Shown here piece by piece: positions 1 through 11,558 of a stretch of 64,000 nucleotides of DNA; position 1 is the first letter of the stretch; each line of letters starts with the position of its first letter. The notes beneath the pieces are model-generated. The model was not told the origin of the DNA and searched no databases. It was given only the letters and a program-made list of their open reading frames with translations. The stretch spans positions 12,513,219 through 12,577,218 of the forward strand of contig NC_066323.1 in the NCBI RefSeq assembly GCF_022539315.1, written 5' to 3'. The position numbers and the translations under genes are program-made. This DNA is from Serinus canaria. Lineage: Eukaryota; Chordata; Aves; Passeriformes; Fringillidae.

Positions 1-558
1 TCTACAGGTTCCAGCCTGAGATGTGCAAAATGCTTGTAATGAAGCTGCAAACCACGTGAAAGCAGTGGCAAGATCCTTTGTGCAGCAGAGAGGGGCTCCC
101 GCTTCAAGCAGAAGAAAGGGAGCAGAGGGCATCTTTCTGATAAGAGCAGATGATGTGGGTCTAGGAAGGTCTGAGCTCTTGATAAAGTGAGAATGAAAGT
201 GGTGCCTGATGTTCCAGCTTCCCCTCCTGAGTTAAGGGGATGAGCTACACTTTTCAACCCCTGTATGAGGTAAGGGTCAGCGATTAGCACAAGACTACCT
301 GGTACCTTGAATGCTGTAGTCAACAGGTGCTCTGAGGGTATCAAATTTCCAGTTAATCAAAGGTGTTGGTTCTTTAAAACATGCTTGATTTCTTTATCAA
401 TGGGAAAATTAGCTTTGGTCCAAATTCTTTAAAGATGTCACTTTTTTACCCTGCCTTAATTTGCAAAGGATTTGTGAGATATGAAATAGGCAAGATTAAA
501 TTTAATTCAGTCTCATATGATCTTTTCATAGATCAATATTAAATTAATGTATAGAGCA

Positions 559-608
559 TTTTTTTTTTTTTTTTTTTTTTGCATCCAGAATCAGAGCATA
601 CCTTTATT
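559..608 (-). repeat. Poly-A tail with upstream AATAAA, minus strand; possible retrocopy 3' end
   Basis: Read on the minus strand, AATAAA (plus-strand TTTATT at 603-608) is followed by 22 nt and then an uninterrupted run of 22 A (plus-strand T at 559-580). That order and spacing match the 3' end of a polyadenylated mRNA, so this may be the tail of a processed retrocopy inserted on the minus strand. I could not recognise a parent gene in the sequence above 608, and I did not find target-site duplications. A chance A/T tract is the alternative. Processed copies are uncommon in birds because CR1 does not use poly-A tails efficiently. Confidence 0.35.
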
Positions 609-686
609 TTTTTAAGGAAATGAGCAATAGTGTTTGCAATTTTCATCTGTTTTGGTTTTCCTCATTAGTAGTCCTTGTGTATTTCA

Positions 687-729
687 GTATTTCAATACTC
701 AATTGAATTGAGTATTTCAATACTCAATT
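687..729. repeat. 18-bp direct repeat with an embedded 11-bp perfect palindrome
   Basis: An 18-bp unit at 687-704 recurs exactly at 712-729, a period of 25 bp. The end of the first unit and the spacer also form a perfect inverted repeat: 694-704 pairs with 706-716 around a single central base. Template switching or slippage during replication can produce this combination. No function is implied. Confidence 0.9.
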
Positions 730-1104
730 CAAAGTCAATGATTTATGGAGGATGTATCTCTACAATGTGTCACACTCAAGGTTTAGGAAACTAGAATGAA
801 TTGAAGGGAATTATTATTATTATATTAGGAATATATGTTTGTGAAGTGTGGCATCTGAAACAACTAACTCAATAGTTGTTGCATAAAACTGGAAAATCTG
901 TAACCATGTGATAATATTGAGTAACAAATTAAATCAGCCATAACATTGGTAAACTACTATTTTTCTTCCTCAAAACACAGATTAGCTTTTTAAGCGAAAG
1001 AATCTTTCTCTACCAAATGATTTAACATTTCTCTGTCTTAAAAAAGCCAAACTGAAAACAAAACCCATATGAAATGAAAAAGGGGGTTAAATTCCAAATA
1101 CATT

Positions 1105-2040
1105 ATAGAATCAGAGAATTATAGCATATTCTGAGTTGGAAGAGACCCACAAGAATCATCAAAGAACTCCTGTCCCTGCTCAGCACCATCCCCAAGAGTC
1201 ACACCATGTGCCTGAGAGCATTGCCCAAACTCTTCCTGAGCTCTGCCAGGCTGGTGCTGTCACCCCTTCCCTGGGGAGCCTGTTCCAGCCCAACCACCCT
1301 CTGGGGGCAGAACCTCCTCCTAATATCCAACCTCAACCTCTGCTGACACAGCTCCAGGCCACTCCCTCAGGTGCTGTCACTGCTCAGCACAGAGAGGAGA
1401 TCAGTGCCTGCCCCTCCTCTTCCCCTCAGGGGGAAGCTGTAACTGCAGAGTCTCCCTCAGCCTCCTCCAGGCTGAACAGACCAAGGGACCTCAGCTGCTC
1501 CTCACACGGTTCCCCTCTGGCTCCTTCACCATTCACAGCCTCCTTTGGATGCTCTCTAATGGTTTGGTGCTTTTCCTTCATTGTGGTGCCCAAAGCTGCC
1601 CCAGCACTCGAGGTGAGGCTGCCCCAGAGCAGAGCAGAGCAGGACAGTCCCCTCCCTTGCCCAGCTGGCCATGCTGTGCCTGAGGCACCCCAGGGCAGGG
1701 CTGGCCCTCCTGGCTGCCAGGGCACAGCTGACTGACATTCCACTTTCCATGGCCAGGTCCCTTGCTGTGGCACTGCTCTCCAGCCTCTCATTCCCAGTCT
1801 GTCTGTACTTCCAGGATTGTCCCATCCCAGGTGCAGGATTCAGCACTTGTCTTCATACAACTGGTGACTGTCCAGCCCTCTAAATTCTCAAGGTCTCCCT
1901 GTGGGTTTTTTCCAACTCTGTAAAAGAGTCAACAGCTCCTCCCAATTTAGTACCAGTGACAAATTTATTTAGTATCCCTTTGAGTCCTGTGTCCAAGTCA
2001 TTTATGGAAATGGATGAGTCAGCCCTGCTCCATCAGTAAC
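1105..2040 (-). mobile_element. CR1 LINE, 5'-truncated, minus strand (CR1-J-like)
   Basis: The plus strand starts with the reverse complement of the CR1 3' end: degenerate copies of the terminal octamer family (ATTCTRTG) at about 1105-1125, then the diagnostic 'gttggaagagaccc' at about 1134. Sequence typical of the bird CR1 3' region continues through 1900-1990. The element is therefore inserted on the minus strand and lacks most of its body, so no reverse transcriptase or endonuclease domain remains. The open frame of 199 codons starting at 1136 is a by-product of this GC-rich repeat and is not a gene. The 5' boundary near 2040 is soft because the sequence diverges there. Positions 1105-1691 are nearly identical to the copy at 25275-25857. 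The subfamily name is from memory of bird CR1s and was not checked by alignment. Confidence 0.9.
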
Positions 2041-5000
2041 ACTGTCTAGGAAGCAGCACTCCCTTCCACTTGATGGCTACTGCTCTGTAGCAGGTGCTCA
2101 GCAATGCTAAAGGATCCTGTTCTTTGGGCAGAGATCCTCTCCCAGACAATGCTGTAACTGAAAATACCCCAACTCTCCCAGCTGTTTTCATATGTAGTCT
2201 GTCTTTCAAAACAGCTGAAAACAAAGGGTAATGCTAGATTGCACTCTGGCTTCTTATGATCTTTCATTAGCAACTCAGAGTGTGTGTGTGTGTTAAGCTG
2301 TAAATGTCATTACCTATTTCTCATGAATATTTCAGATTCCAAAATTTACAGGCTATTGTTCTCATAAGCTAAACATGTTGTTTCTGGATAGATGAGTTAT
2401 GAATGATACAGAAAGCCTCAGTAAGATGAAATAAATATATTCTAAGTGTGAAGTACTGTGTAGCCTGCTTTTGCCTTTTTTTTTTTTTTACTGTAATAGT
2501 CAGAGGTGAAAAATGATGTAACATTTGATTTAAGTTTGGTTATTTGCCTTTGTGATATACAGATGCCATAATATTTCTTTAGTTTTTGTCAGATGTCAAG
2601 GTACCTGAACAGCTGGTAAATGTTAATGTCTTAAAGATAACTGGTTTACTGTGCATATATTTTCAGTTGATGCTCTAGTAGGTGATCCAAGCAGAACTAT
2701 AGCAAAGATGGAGGGGAAAGCAGTCTTTGTCTCCCCTGCATGTGAACAACCAAGCAATTCAGAGCACATAGGGTCCAACTGCCTCCCTTCTGCCATCTGA
2801 AAAGGGACTGCAGGTCTGTGGTGCTGTGTTGAGTCAGTGGCTGTGGCTGAGGGGGCCCAGGGATGTTGGAAGGAGCACTCAGGAGGGTGCTCACTGCCTG
2901 GAGGCTGAGGGTGGGGGACTGATGCTGGGTGGGCCAAGGGAAAGGAGCTGGATGGATCCTGCTCTGCTCTGAATGAAGTCCAACAAATTGGCAGTGGCAA
3001 GTTTTGTCACCCAGAGAAGGCACTCAGGTACTGTTCAGTGGTATCAAGCAGTTCACAAATATAAAACTGCTTTCAGTGAATACAGAGAAAGTAAGAATGA
3101 GTCATGATGAGTGCTCTGCATTATTCTGATGTGTATTGTGGGTTTCTTCAAACTTGTACATTGCTGCCTGAGTGAATGCAGCTTTATGTCAAGGAAGCCT
3201 TTAAAATGGTCTTTAAAGCTGGAAGAGAGGAAAGGAAAGTGCTGGCACAGGTGAGATAACGTCAGATGCAGAGATTTAAATTGTCACAGTAACAGTCTAG
3301 AGTAGGATGGTTTACTTTTTCAGGGCTCACTTGATGGCCAGGGAGAATTTCTATTATTCTGTCCTGAGGAGAGAGAGAGGGGTTTTAGAGAGATGTGATA
3401 GGGAAGGAAAGTGTGATGCAGACCCTGAGAAGAACCAGGGTACCAAGAAGTTTCAGGGGTAGGGCTTGCTGTCCCAAGCTGGATAGGCAGCCAGGTTGCC
3501 TGGAGCATGGGAGAAAGAGAGTATATGTATGTAGGGTGCATATATGGAACTCTCCTTTGGCTTTCCACTGTGACATTGGTGCTTTCCATCACTGGGTGAA
3601 GGAATAGCAATTTTTTTCTTTTGTAAACTGCTTTAAATCTCTGCTGTCATGGTGCAATGCAGGATAAATCCTGTGGGAAGCCCATCTGAGCTTGCTTGGG
3701 TACAGAAACACTAACTGTGGCTGGTTGACATGGATGGACAGTCTCTAGGTACTGATATGGGAGGGGGTGGGTTGTCAGATTTTATTCTGGGAGAGGTTAA
3801 AAGCCCAGGCCATTGCTGATGCCACATTGTAAACACCAGATCCTGAGAAAGGGCTGTGGAGCAGAGCCTCCTGGCCAAGTGATGGAGACATGAGCTGTAC
3901 CAGGAGAATGGGCAGGGCAAAGGCTGGGCTTTCAATGCTGTGGAAAACACTGCAGGAGGAAGTGCCTTTCAGTAACACAAAATATATTATAATCCAACAT
4001 TTTGTTTTCTGTAGCATTTCAGTTGTATATTAAAAGCAGTAAATTTCTCTGATAGAGTGTGATGTTCAAGGGTCTAAGCATTCTTTTTGAATTTCTGTTT
4101 CTAACTGATACTTGGGAATGACACATCGACACAGTGGGTTCTGTTTTATTGTAAGATTATCTGAGTTAGTTATTTATATCCTGAAAAAAACACTGAGGAT
4201 TCATCTGCTTTTTGCTTCCATCCCAGTGTCTCTGTTCTTTGATATTATGACTGGTGTGGCATTTTTTAGTTAAAATTCTTCCTTTTTCTGTAATGTTTGC
4301 AGTAATGCTAGTGCCTTCATCTACCAATGGCATTAGTATCAGTTGATACTTTTTAATTCAACTGCCACATCAGCTCATTGTAACCAGAAATTTGATAACC
4401 ACAGAGAAAACTGTTATTTTTATAATGTTCTTACTCTATAAAGGGTGCTGTAATTTTCTCAGGATAATTAGGGAAATAGATCATCAAGTCTCAGAGATTT
4501 TGGCATCATGTTTCTAAGTTTCTCATGTGCCATTGGTTCACTACTTCCCACTGATATCCTGAATGTGAAAGAAGTGAATAGAAAATTCCAATTACCTTCC
4601 TAAGGTCAAGATTTCCAAATGGAAGTCTAGCACAAAATTGACTGCAGATAAATCTAGGATCCTTTCTGCATCTGTTGCCATACAGGATCATGTATGTCAT
4701 CCAGAATGTCCCATGCTTTGAGTTATAGATTACTGCCTCAGAGTTCCCCATGCACACAGGCAGCAGCTCCTTCCTATGAAGCATCTATTTCCTCTTGCAG
4801 ATTTGTCCAAGAGAGGTTGCTGAGCCAAGGCAGAGGTGATGTCATTGCTGTGGATATATTTGGGGATTTCTGAGCCCCTCCAGGATCCACTCTTGTAAAA
4901 CTGAAGAGAAGCTGGGAACAATTTTCCCCACACTCAGTCTCTCCAGATACTCCCAAGTCACTTCTAAAGAGCACCTGTGTAAGAGAAGAAATTCCCCAAA

Positions 5001-5059
5001 CAGCAGGAGTTTTACACACATTTTCAGGGGAATGAGTTAGAAGGAAAGCTGCCACCTCA
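2041..5059. other. Unique noncoding sequence
   Basis: No gene or clear repeat is seen. A short GT run lies at 2281-2293 and a poly-T tract near 2477-2489. The section around 2700-2960 is somewhat GC-richer and carries overlapping short open frames on the minus strand that have no recognisable domain. I treat those frames as chance. Confidence 0.55.
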
Positions 5060-5196
5060 CAGTGTCTCTTCTCCCAGTGGAGAAGCTTGTGCCCACTGCC
5101 ACACTGCCAGTATAACAAATGGAGTCTGGAGGCAGGGTACACCTGCCCCAGTACCTGGATTTCAACCCAGGAGTGCACTGAGCCACACTGCCTCCT
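5060..5196 (-). repeat. Possible ancient tRNA-derived SINE fragment, minus strand
   Basis: Read on the minus strand, the segment ending near 5195 contains 'gtggctcagtg', which resembles a pol III A box. It is soon followed by 'gggttgaaatcc', which resembles a B box. This is the order found in tRNA-headed SINEs such as MIR and other CORE-SINEs. The gap between the boxes is only about 8 nt, shorter than in an intact tRNA head, so a deletion or a chance match is possible. The 5060 boundary is a guess. It is not a functional tRNA gene, because no cloverleaf can be made. Confidence 0.35.
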
Positions 5197-6620
5197 CCTG
5201 CATATGATTGAAGGAATTGTTTTGCAGTCAAATATAAGAATTTACTTAAGTGCAATGACACCAGCTAATGGCATGGTCAGGGCAAACACTGTGTAGGGCT
5301 GATCTGTGTAAATGCTGCTGTGAATTTTTTCAGTCCACCACACCTTGTGAGCGAGGAAAACATGTTGCCTGGAGTAGGCAATTATTGCATCTTGCCTGTT
5401 AAGGGATAGAGGTTTCTTTGGGTCCAAATGAGTGTGCACTACAGTTTTCTGACATTCTCACAGCAGCCTTCACCCAGCAATGTCCCCTCCAAAGAGTTTT
5501 GTGTGCAAGCTGAGATCAGCACTAACTTGCACTAATGACAGAGATTTTACCATTTCAGGGAAGTTCTGCCAGCGTGGACATGGGGAAAATCCTAAAATGA
5601 GGTATCAATATTTAAGCTGTTTGGCAGGTGTGTGGATGTGCTTCACTGTACTTGTACACATTTATCAGTCAGCTCCAGGATTCTCTAAGTTGTCTAGCCA
5701 GAAACAACTGTATGTTTTTGAAACTGGGGCAAGTTAGTTACATTAGTGATACTGAACATGTAGCTTATTCATGTAGTTCAATAGGTAGATTTAATAAATC
5801 TCCATCTTATCTCCTCTTCTGTTTTCACAATTTAAACTCTTGAGCCTGGGCTACAAGTATTGCTTGCTAAGTGCCAACAGCTAACATGACTGCTAACCTT
5901 GTTGTGACTGTTAAAATATATTGACAGGGGTCTTTCTTCTGAAAGAATCATATATAGTGCTGAATAGCTGCCTACCACGGGAAAAAAAACAAGTTAGACA
6001 ATTTTCAGACCTTTGGTACACGCTAATTATGGTATGAATTGTGTGAATTTCATTTGTACTTGCGTATTTATATATATCTCATTAATTTGTTACAAAGAGG
6101 GAAAAAATCATTACTGTAGAATCAAATTGCCTGTAAATGACTTAAGGAATATGTTAATGATCCTGCTCCAAATGAATAATTATAACACAGGTGCACTTGA
6201 GATGTGATCATTTAACTGACAGCACACAGCTTCTAATGTCTTGAATATCCATGATAATGGTGATGTCATAGCAGCCAGTTAAAATAATCGCTCACATCCT
6301 CCGTTTAATACACAGGAGAACTGTGGGTATAATTCCCATGCAGAGCTATTGCCTTGCTTATTTAAGGAATGGTTAATTTATAAACAAATCAAGAAGTCAC
6401 TCTGCATTGATTTTACTGCAATATGGTTCCAGTAAAATGTCATGCTATTGTCTCCAGCAGAAAATGAACATCGATGGCAGAAAGGTGTTACTGCATCAAT
6501 TTGATGCGCAGTGTAAAGGGACTTGGCTCAAAATATCTGAGTTTGATAAATGTATGAATTGCACTTCACCTGGTTTGCTACTAATATCCAGCTAAATCTT
6601 TTGTGCTTGTTGTTTTACAG
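5197..6620. other. Unique noncoding sequence with a conserved-looking AT-rich part
   Basis: No gene is seen. The stretch 6000-6340 is AT-rich, repeat-free and dense in TAAT-type homeodomain cores, and it also contains a CRE-like TGATGTCA near 6261. That texture is typical of vertebrate conserved noncoding elements but does not prove conservation. Confidence 0.5.
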
Positions 6621-6727
6621 GTGCCTGTAGTTCAGTTCCCTCAGAGGCTGATGCCTGTGGGAATCAGGGATGTGTGCTCTGACGTGCACAAAGTAGCTCC
6701 TGTCTACAGATGTGCTGTCTCATTAAG
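6621..6727 (+). other. Candidate spliced exon (107 nt)
   Basis: The left edge has a good 3' splice site: a branch-point-like TACTAAT at 6579-6585 (branch A about 36 nt upstream), a T-rich tract, then 'tgttttacag' ending at 6620. The right edge reads AAG|GTGAGAT, a near-consensus 5' splice site with the intron starting at 6728. Translated from the first base, the segment is open for all 35 codons plus two bases; the other two plus frames contain stops. One open frame of this length is not statistically meaningful, and I do not recognise the peptide. It could be an exon of a long noncoding RNA, a cassette exon of a surrounding gene, or a chance pair of splice-like sites. Confidence 0.3.
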
Positions 6728-7869
6728 GTGAGATTTGACCTCTGTAAAGGCCAGTCTTCTTCTGGGCTTATGTCCCACTTCATTGCACACAGCTGTGCAG
6801 CACATTAAGTTTTTCAGTTGCATTTGTGGTCAAGATCAGATTTTAAGTGCTTACAGTCCAAAATTTAAATAGCCTGCCTCAAATGTGCAGGAGTTCAGGG
6901 AAGGCAGCAGTGAGCTGCCTAGGTGTTATCTCCATGATAATAGCAATGAAACTGGAGCAGTGGCTAAATATAGAACAGTTCTTCTGCATCTATTTCATAT
7001 GTTGTCATGTAATTACAAATAGATGAAGAATTAAATCTCTAACCTGTAATGAGGTTTATGAGGAAACTTAGAGAATTCTTAATATAAAAGGGGTTGTTTC
7101 CAGTTAAGGTTAGCACTGTATGCCTTGAGAAGAACACTACCACCTTATTTAGAATAATAGAATTGTATTGATGCAGGTTATGTTAGCAGCAAGAGTCTGT
7201 GCTAGGAGGGGAGAACTCTTTTGAAGATATCAGTTCCAAAGCATAATAAAACAGGTGCATCTTTATAGGTCTACCAGGAATGTTTTAGCTGTTAGCATCT
7301 TTTAAATGCTTCTGCTGAGAAACCCTGTTTTCATAACAAGGTTGGTGAGTATTAAACCTGTGATCGTTCTTTCTGGGATTACTATAATTTATAAAAAGAA
7401 TAAAAACCTGCTAAAAAACATGTATGTATTTATAAATGTTGTAATCCAGGGGTCCCACTGATATTTGTGGTGAAGGATATGCCTAAGGGCACATAACCCT
7501 GCTTGTACATTGCCAGGACTGCAATCTGGTTTATGACAAAACAGATTCATTTATCTCCAAATAAATAAATTACTTTTGTGAACATTTAGAAACATTTGCA
7601 TAATTAGGCTGTAAGATCTTAGCAGTCTTTTTCATAATAATTAAACTAATCTAATCTTGGACAGGGTAAACAGACTTACTAGGCTGAGAGCAGCCTTCAG
7701 GCAAGGAACTTACTACATTCTACAGGAACTGTAAGGCTGATGATGTTTGTTAATTATGCAGAGCTTTTACTCCCCAGTAATAGCAGCGTTGTATTGCCTG
7801 AAGCTCAGATAGCTACTCCCAGGCACATAAAATTAGGCTCTGGGTTTGTTGGTTTTTTTTTGTCATTCT

Positions 7870-7946
7870 TTAAAAAAACCCAACAAAACAAAACAAAAAA
7901 AAAACCCCAAAACACAAAACCACAACAAAACCACAAAACAAAGAAG
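7870..7946. repeat. A-rich low-complexity tract, CAAAA-like
   Basis: About 75 bp consist almost only of A and C, with irregular CAAAA and CCAAAA units and an A10 run. It looks like a decayed simple repeat. The short lysine/asparagine/glutamine-rich open frames across it are translation artefacts. Confidence 0.85.
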
Positions 7947-10638
7947 GTACTTCAAAATGATTATACGCTTTCAACAAGGAGGCTTTAACCTTACAGCGTT
8001 GGATCCTGGAGCTGCACACAATTGGCTCCCTCTGCAGTCATGTGGTCTTGGTTATCTTCAGATCTGGAGTCTTTCATGCCACAGAGACACACAGAGCTGT
8101 GAGGCTTGGTAAAAGAGAAGCAGAAGACACCACTTTATTTTCTGGGGACCTCAGGAAGAAAAGATTGAGAATATCAAATAGGTCTTAACCAGGACAGTTC
8201 TCAGTCAAGCAGTCAATCAAAATTTATAACCATAAATCAAAAAAAGAAGATCAGAAACAGTTCCTAGCAAATTCTGAAAAGATATTCTTTCTTTAAAGAA
8301 TCTGTCATCTTTATCTAGTTTTATGTGAGCCATCAGTCCATGAAGACTTCAACTGACAAGTAAACTCGAGAAGAAGGATTTTTCTGCTGATGAACAGGGC
8401 ATGGCATTAACAAGAATGATATTCAAGCTCTACAAGCTTATTTTTAAAAAATCATCTCCAAACAAAACTGTTTTGTAGACAAGAATTTACTTTCTAAATA
8501 TTATTTTCCTCACAACTGGACATGCAAGGAAATTCTCCTGATGTTTTTTTTTCTTTGTGCTTTGTTTAATTTAGAATATTTTTAAAACAAAAAATTAATA
8601 TGATTACACCTTAAAAGGCTGATTTATATTTTATAATTTTTTTTCTTCAGAATTTGCATACAAATTCATGATGCATTGCCTTTTTCAGTAAAGATTTAAT
8701 TATGTCTGCATAGGAATAGTGATGCCTGACCCCTGCAAAGCAGGTGGTTAAACTGTATGAAAGTGGTGTAACATGAAGCATTGCCTCTAATAATCCAGGG
8801 CTGGATTGCACTGAAACCACAAATTAGAATGCCTTAGGAATTTCTCCTGTTCATTTCAAAGGTTGTTCCCTGAGTGAATGATGTTAGATGAAGTTTACAG
8901 AATCTGGCTCTTCAAACAAGTCACATCAGGATTTGCTAATGAAGAAGGATTTATGGATCTGAATAACCACCAATCTTTTAAAGCCAGGAGATGTGGAACA
9001 GGCAATGCATCTATGGATGTTTTTCCCATAATAAATGAGTGAGTAGAGGCAAGAAATAGGCAGGAATTTGTTTTCAGCTTTTGCCTCTTCTGGCCTGTAC
9101 AGCTGAGCCATCCAAAGATGGTGTAATGCATGGATAACAAGCAAGCATCCCATTGCCAACTATTTTCTGCACAAGAATGATGCAAGATATCAACCCTCCC
9201 ACTGCAGTTTGAACTACCCTGCTTCAGGCCTTATTCTTTTTACTGTGCTTTTCATTCCCAGGCACATTATTTCACCAAATTTAGTGAGTCCAGCATGTCT
9301 GCCAGTCAGTGCTATGAGCTAGTGGGTTGTTGCTGTTCCAGTTAACATTTCATGGTACTGCCAATGGCAGGAATTCAAGTACCATGTGGTGTTCTTTATT
9401 AACTTTCATGAGGGAATAATACAAGATTCTTGTATCAATGAAATTAATCAGAAAAAAAATCCTGGTTTAAAGTCATGAATTGTGTAAACAAAGTATTGCT
9501 CTCTGGTCTCCAGGTGACCTTCCAAAATTTTCCTTTGACAACCCAGGCTAAAAACCTCTGAGCTAGAACAGTTTATCCCAGTGCTGCACAAAGCCTGGAA
9601 ATAAGGCTAAAAGGGACTGCTCTGGGGTTCCTGGTCACAGGAACACCTCCTGGTTTCTGTGAGGAGCACACCTTCACTTGGAGCCCTATTCCTCCTCTCT
9701 GCAGTGCATTGCATTGCTATGCAGTATTTATTTGCCAGAAATACAGAATACATTTAGGATAGAGGAGTTGCCAAGGCTGGACTACCAAATTTACAGTGTG
9801 GAAATGTGGCACTGCTGCTGTTGTAACTTCCACCCTTAGTGCCATTTCCCACGGGGTCACTGCTGAGCCCTTGGACTAGTGCAGGTCAGAAGAGTGAGCA
9901 GGAGCAGCTCCAAGCCTCTTGTCCTGGTCACAGAAGGAAATCTAGGAAAAGTCACATTGCCTATGCTGTTAGCAAAGAACACAGATTTTTAGATTATGAT
10001 ATGGACAAACTGCATTATGTATAATATTTGGTGTCTCTGGTTATTGATTGCCTTCAATAGTTTATATCTTTAACATGAAGCTAATTATCAGATTACATTT
10101 AATAGGTACATAACTTGAAATTTTAGGAGCTGTTTGTATGTTGCTGTTCGTTGTATTTGACTATATACTGTGCAATGTAATATGCACCTTCACCTGCCTC
10201 ACTTAAAAGTAGATGTAAATGAGCCCTCTCTTTTTTTTATCCTGCCCTTCTTGAATTTTCAGTTAATTAGAAGGAGAACATATGAGACTGACTGCTGTTT
10301 CTCTCTGTGAGAGCAAAGGATGACCAGGATAGAGATGGTGCCATTCTCTCTGCTCCCCAGACTGTCTTGGTGTTAAATTTTCCCTCTCCCTTATGTCTTC
10401 AGAAGAATGAGAAAATGGTACATAAGCTGCTACTTTGAGATACAGTTGATTCCTGGGTGCTGTCTGAGTAGGTGCAGTTATGTCTGCTGCTCTTTCAGCA
10501 CAGAATGTGAGATTTGGGACAAATTGGCCCATCAAATCCATGCACCACCTATTTACAAAATGGCACAGCATGCTGGGGGCATTAGATGCATCTGAAAGTG
10601 GTGTTAAGTTAAATACATGTATATGACCACAGATAATT

Positions 10639-10657
10639 AGAATAACGGCGTTATTCT
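10639..10657. repeat. 19-bp palindrome with one central base
   Basis: The arm at 10639-10647 ('agaataacg') is the exact reverse complement of 10649-10657. The element contains two CpG dinucleotides in CpG-poor surroundings. It may be a dimeric transcription-factor site, but a 9-bp palindrome can also occur by chance in a window this long. Confidence 0.7.
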
Positions 10658-11536
10658 TAATAATTATAGTTTTATGAGAAATTTGCATTATTATTAGGTC
10701 AGCTATTATGGAAAAAAACTTGGTTTATGAAGATAATCCACATTTTTCAATCCCTATATAGAAAGAAATGCCTTTCATAGCTATAGCTTTTTCTCCTGTC
10801 AAGCTCTGTCTTGATGTTAGAATTTCATTGGGTGAACTAATTTTAAGACTTAAACCCTGAATAGTTGAAGTAGTGAATATTTTTTAGTATAAAGCTCATT
10901 TTCAACATTCACTTGTGATCAAGGTATTCTACATTATTTGTACCCTGTGTACTCTTTGAAAATGGTATTTTAGGAAAACTTGGTATATACAGGTATCATT
11001 CTCTTGAGAGTTTGAAAGGGGAAAAAAAAATTGTCAGCTTTCTTATTTCCAACACTTCAAAGCATATTTACTAAAGATATGTTGACTGGATTTCTGTATA
11101 ATTTTGCGTGAATGATTTATCTTGTCTGGTCCAGAATGTAAACTTGCTAAACATTGTAAATTAAGGATTTTTTTAATGGGGGGAAACTGCTTACTAATTT
11201 GCATTATAAACAGCAGCCCAGTTTCAGGCAAGAGATGCTTTTATTTCAGTAGTGTTAGAAACAGAGAGCACTAATTACAGAGTGGGAATTTTCAAAAGTA
11301 GTTGGAGAACTAGGGAACAAGGGCATGGGCCAATGACAGATCTCCTTAAATTACTTAGATTGATTTGAAAAGTTGATGTTTCATTCTCTTCTTATTCCTT
11401 CACAAAAATCTTTATAGATTATAATAATATCTTGATACCTCTTTCTCAAGAAGTCACTAGTTATTTAATAGTTTGAGCCTTTTTTTTTCCTGAAATTGTG
11501 TTATGTACTGAAAATTCACACAATTTCACCATTGGT

Positions 11537-11558
11537 AAAAAAAAAAAAAAAAAAAAAA
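11537..11558 (+). repeat. Poly-A tract, 22 nt
   Basis: There are 22 consecutive A, then G and a further A-rich stretch. No AATAAA lies within the usual 10-35 nt upstream, so it is better called a simple repeat than a retrocopy tail. Confidence 0.9.

Larger units (their letters stand above)
1..1104. other. Unique AT-rich noncoding sequence
   Basis: No coding feature is seen. The stretch holds a 22-nt poly-T tract at 559-580 and a nested direct/inverted repeat at 687-729, each annotated separately. A short run of ATT trinucleotides lies near 811-822. The rest looks like ordinary unique vertebrate intergenic or intronic DNA. Confidence 0.6.

Noticed and set aside
1136..1735. 199-codon plus-strand open frame
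   Set aside because: It lies within the antisense of a CR1 3' region, and the same frame text recurs in the other CR1 copy. It is a composition effect of the repeat, not a gene.
5157..5195. tRNA-gene-like A and B boxes on the minus strand
   Set aside because: The boxes are too close and no cloverleaf forms, so it is not a tRNA gene. It was retained only as a possible SINE relic.
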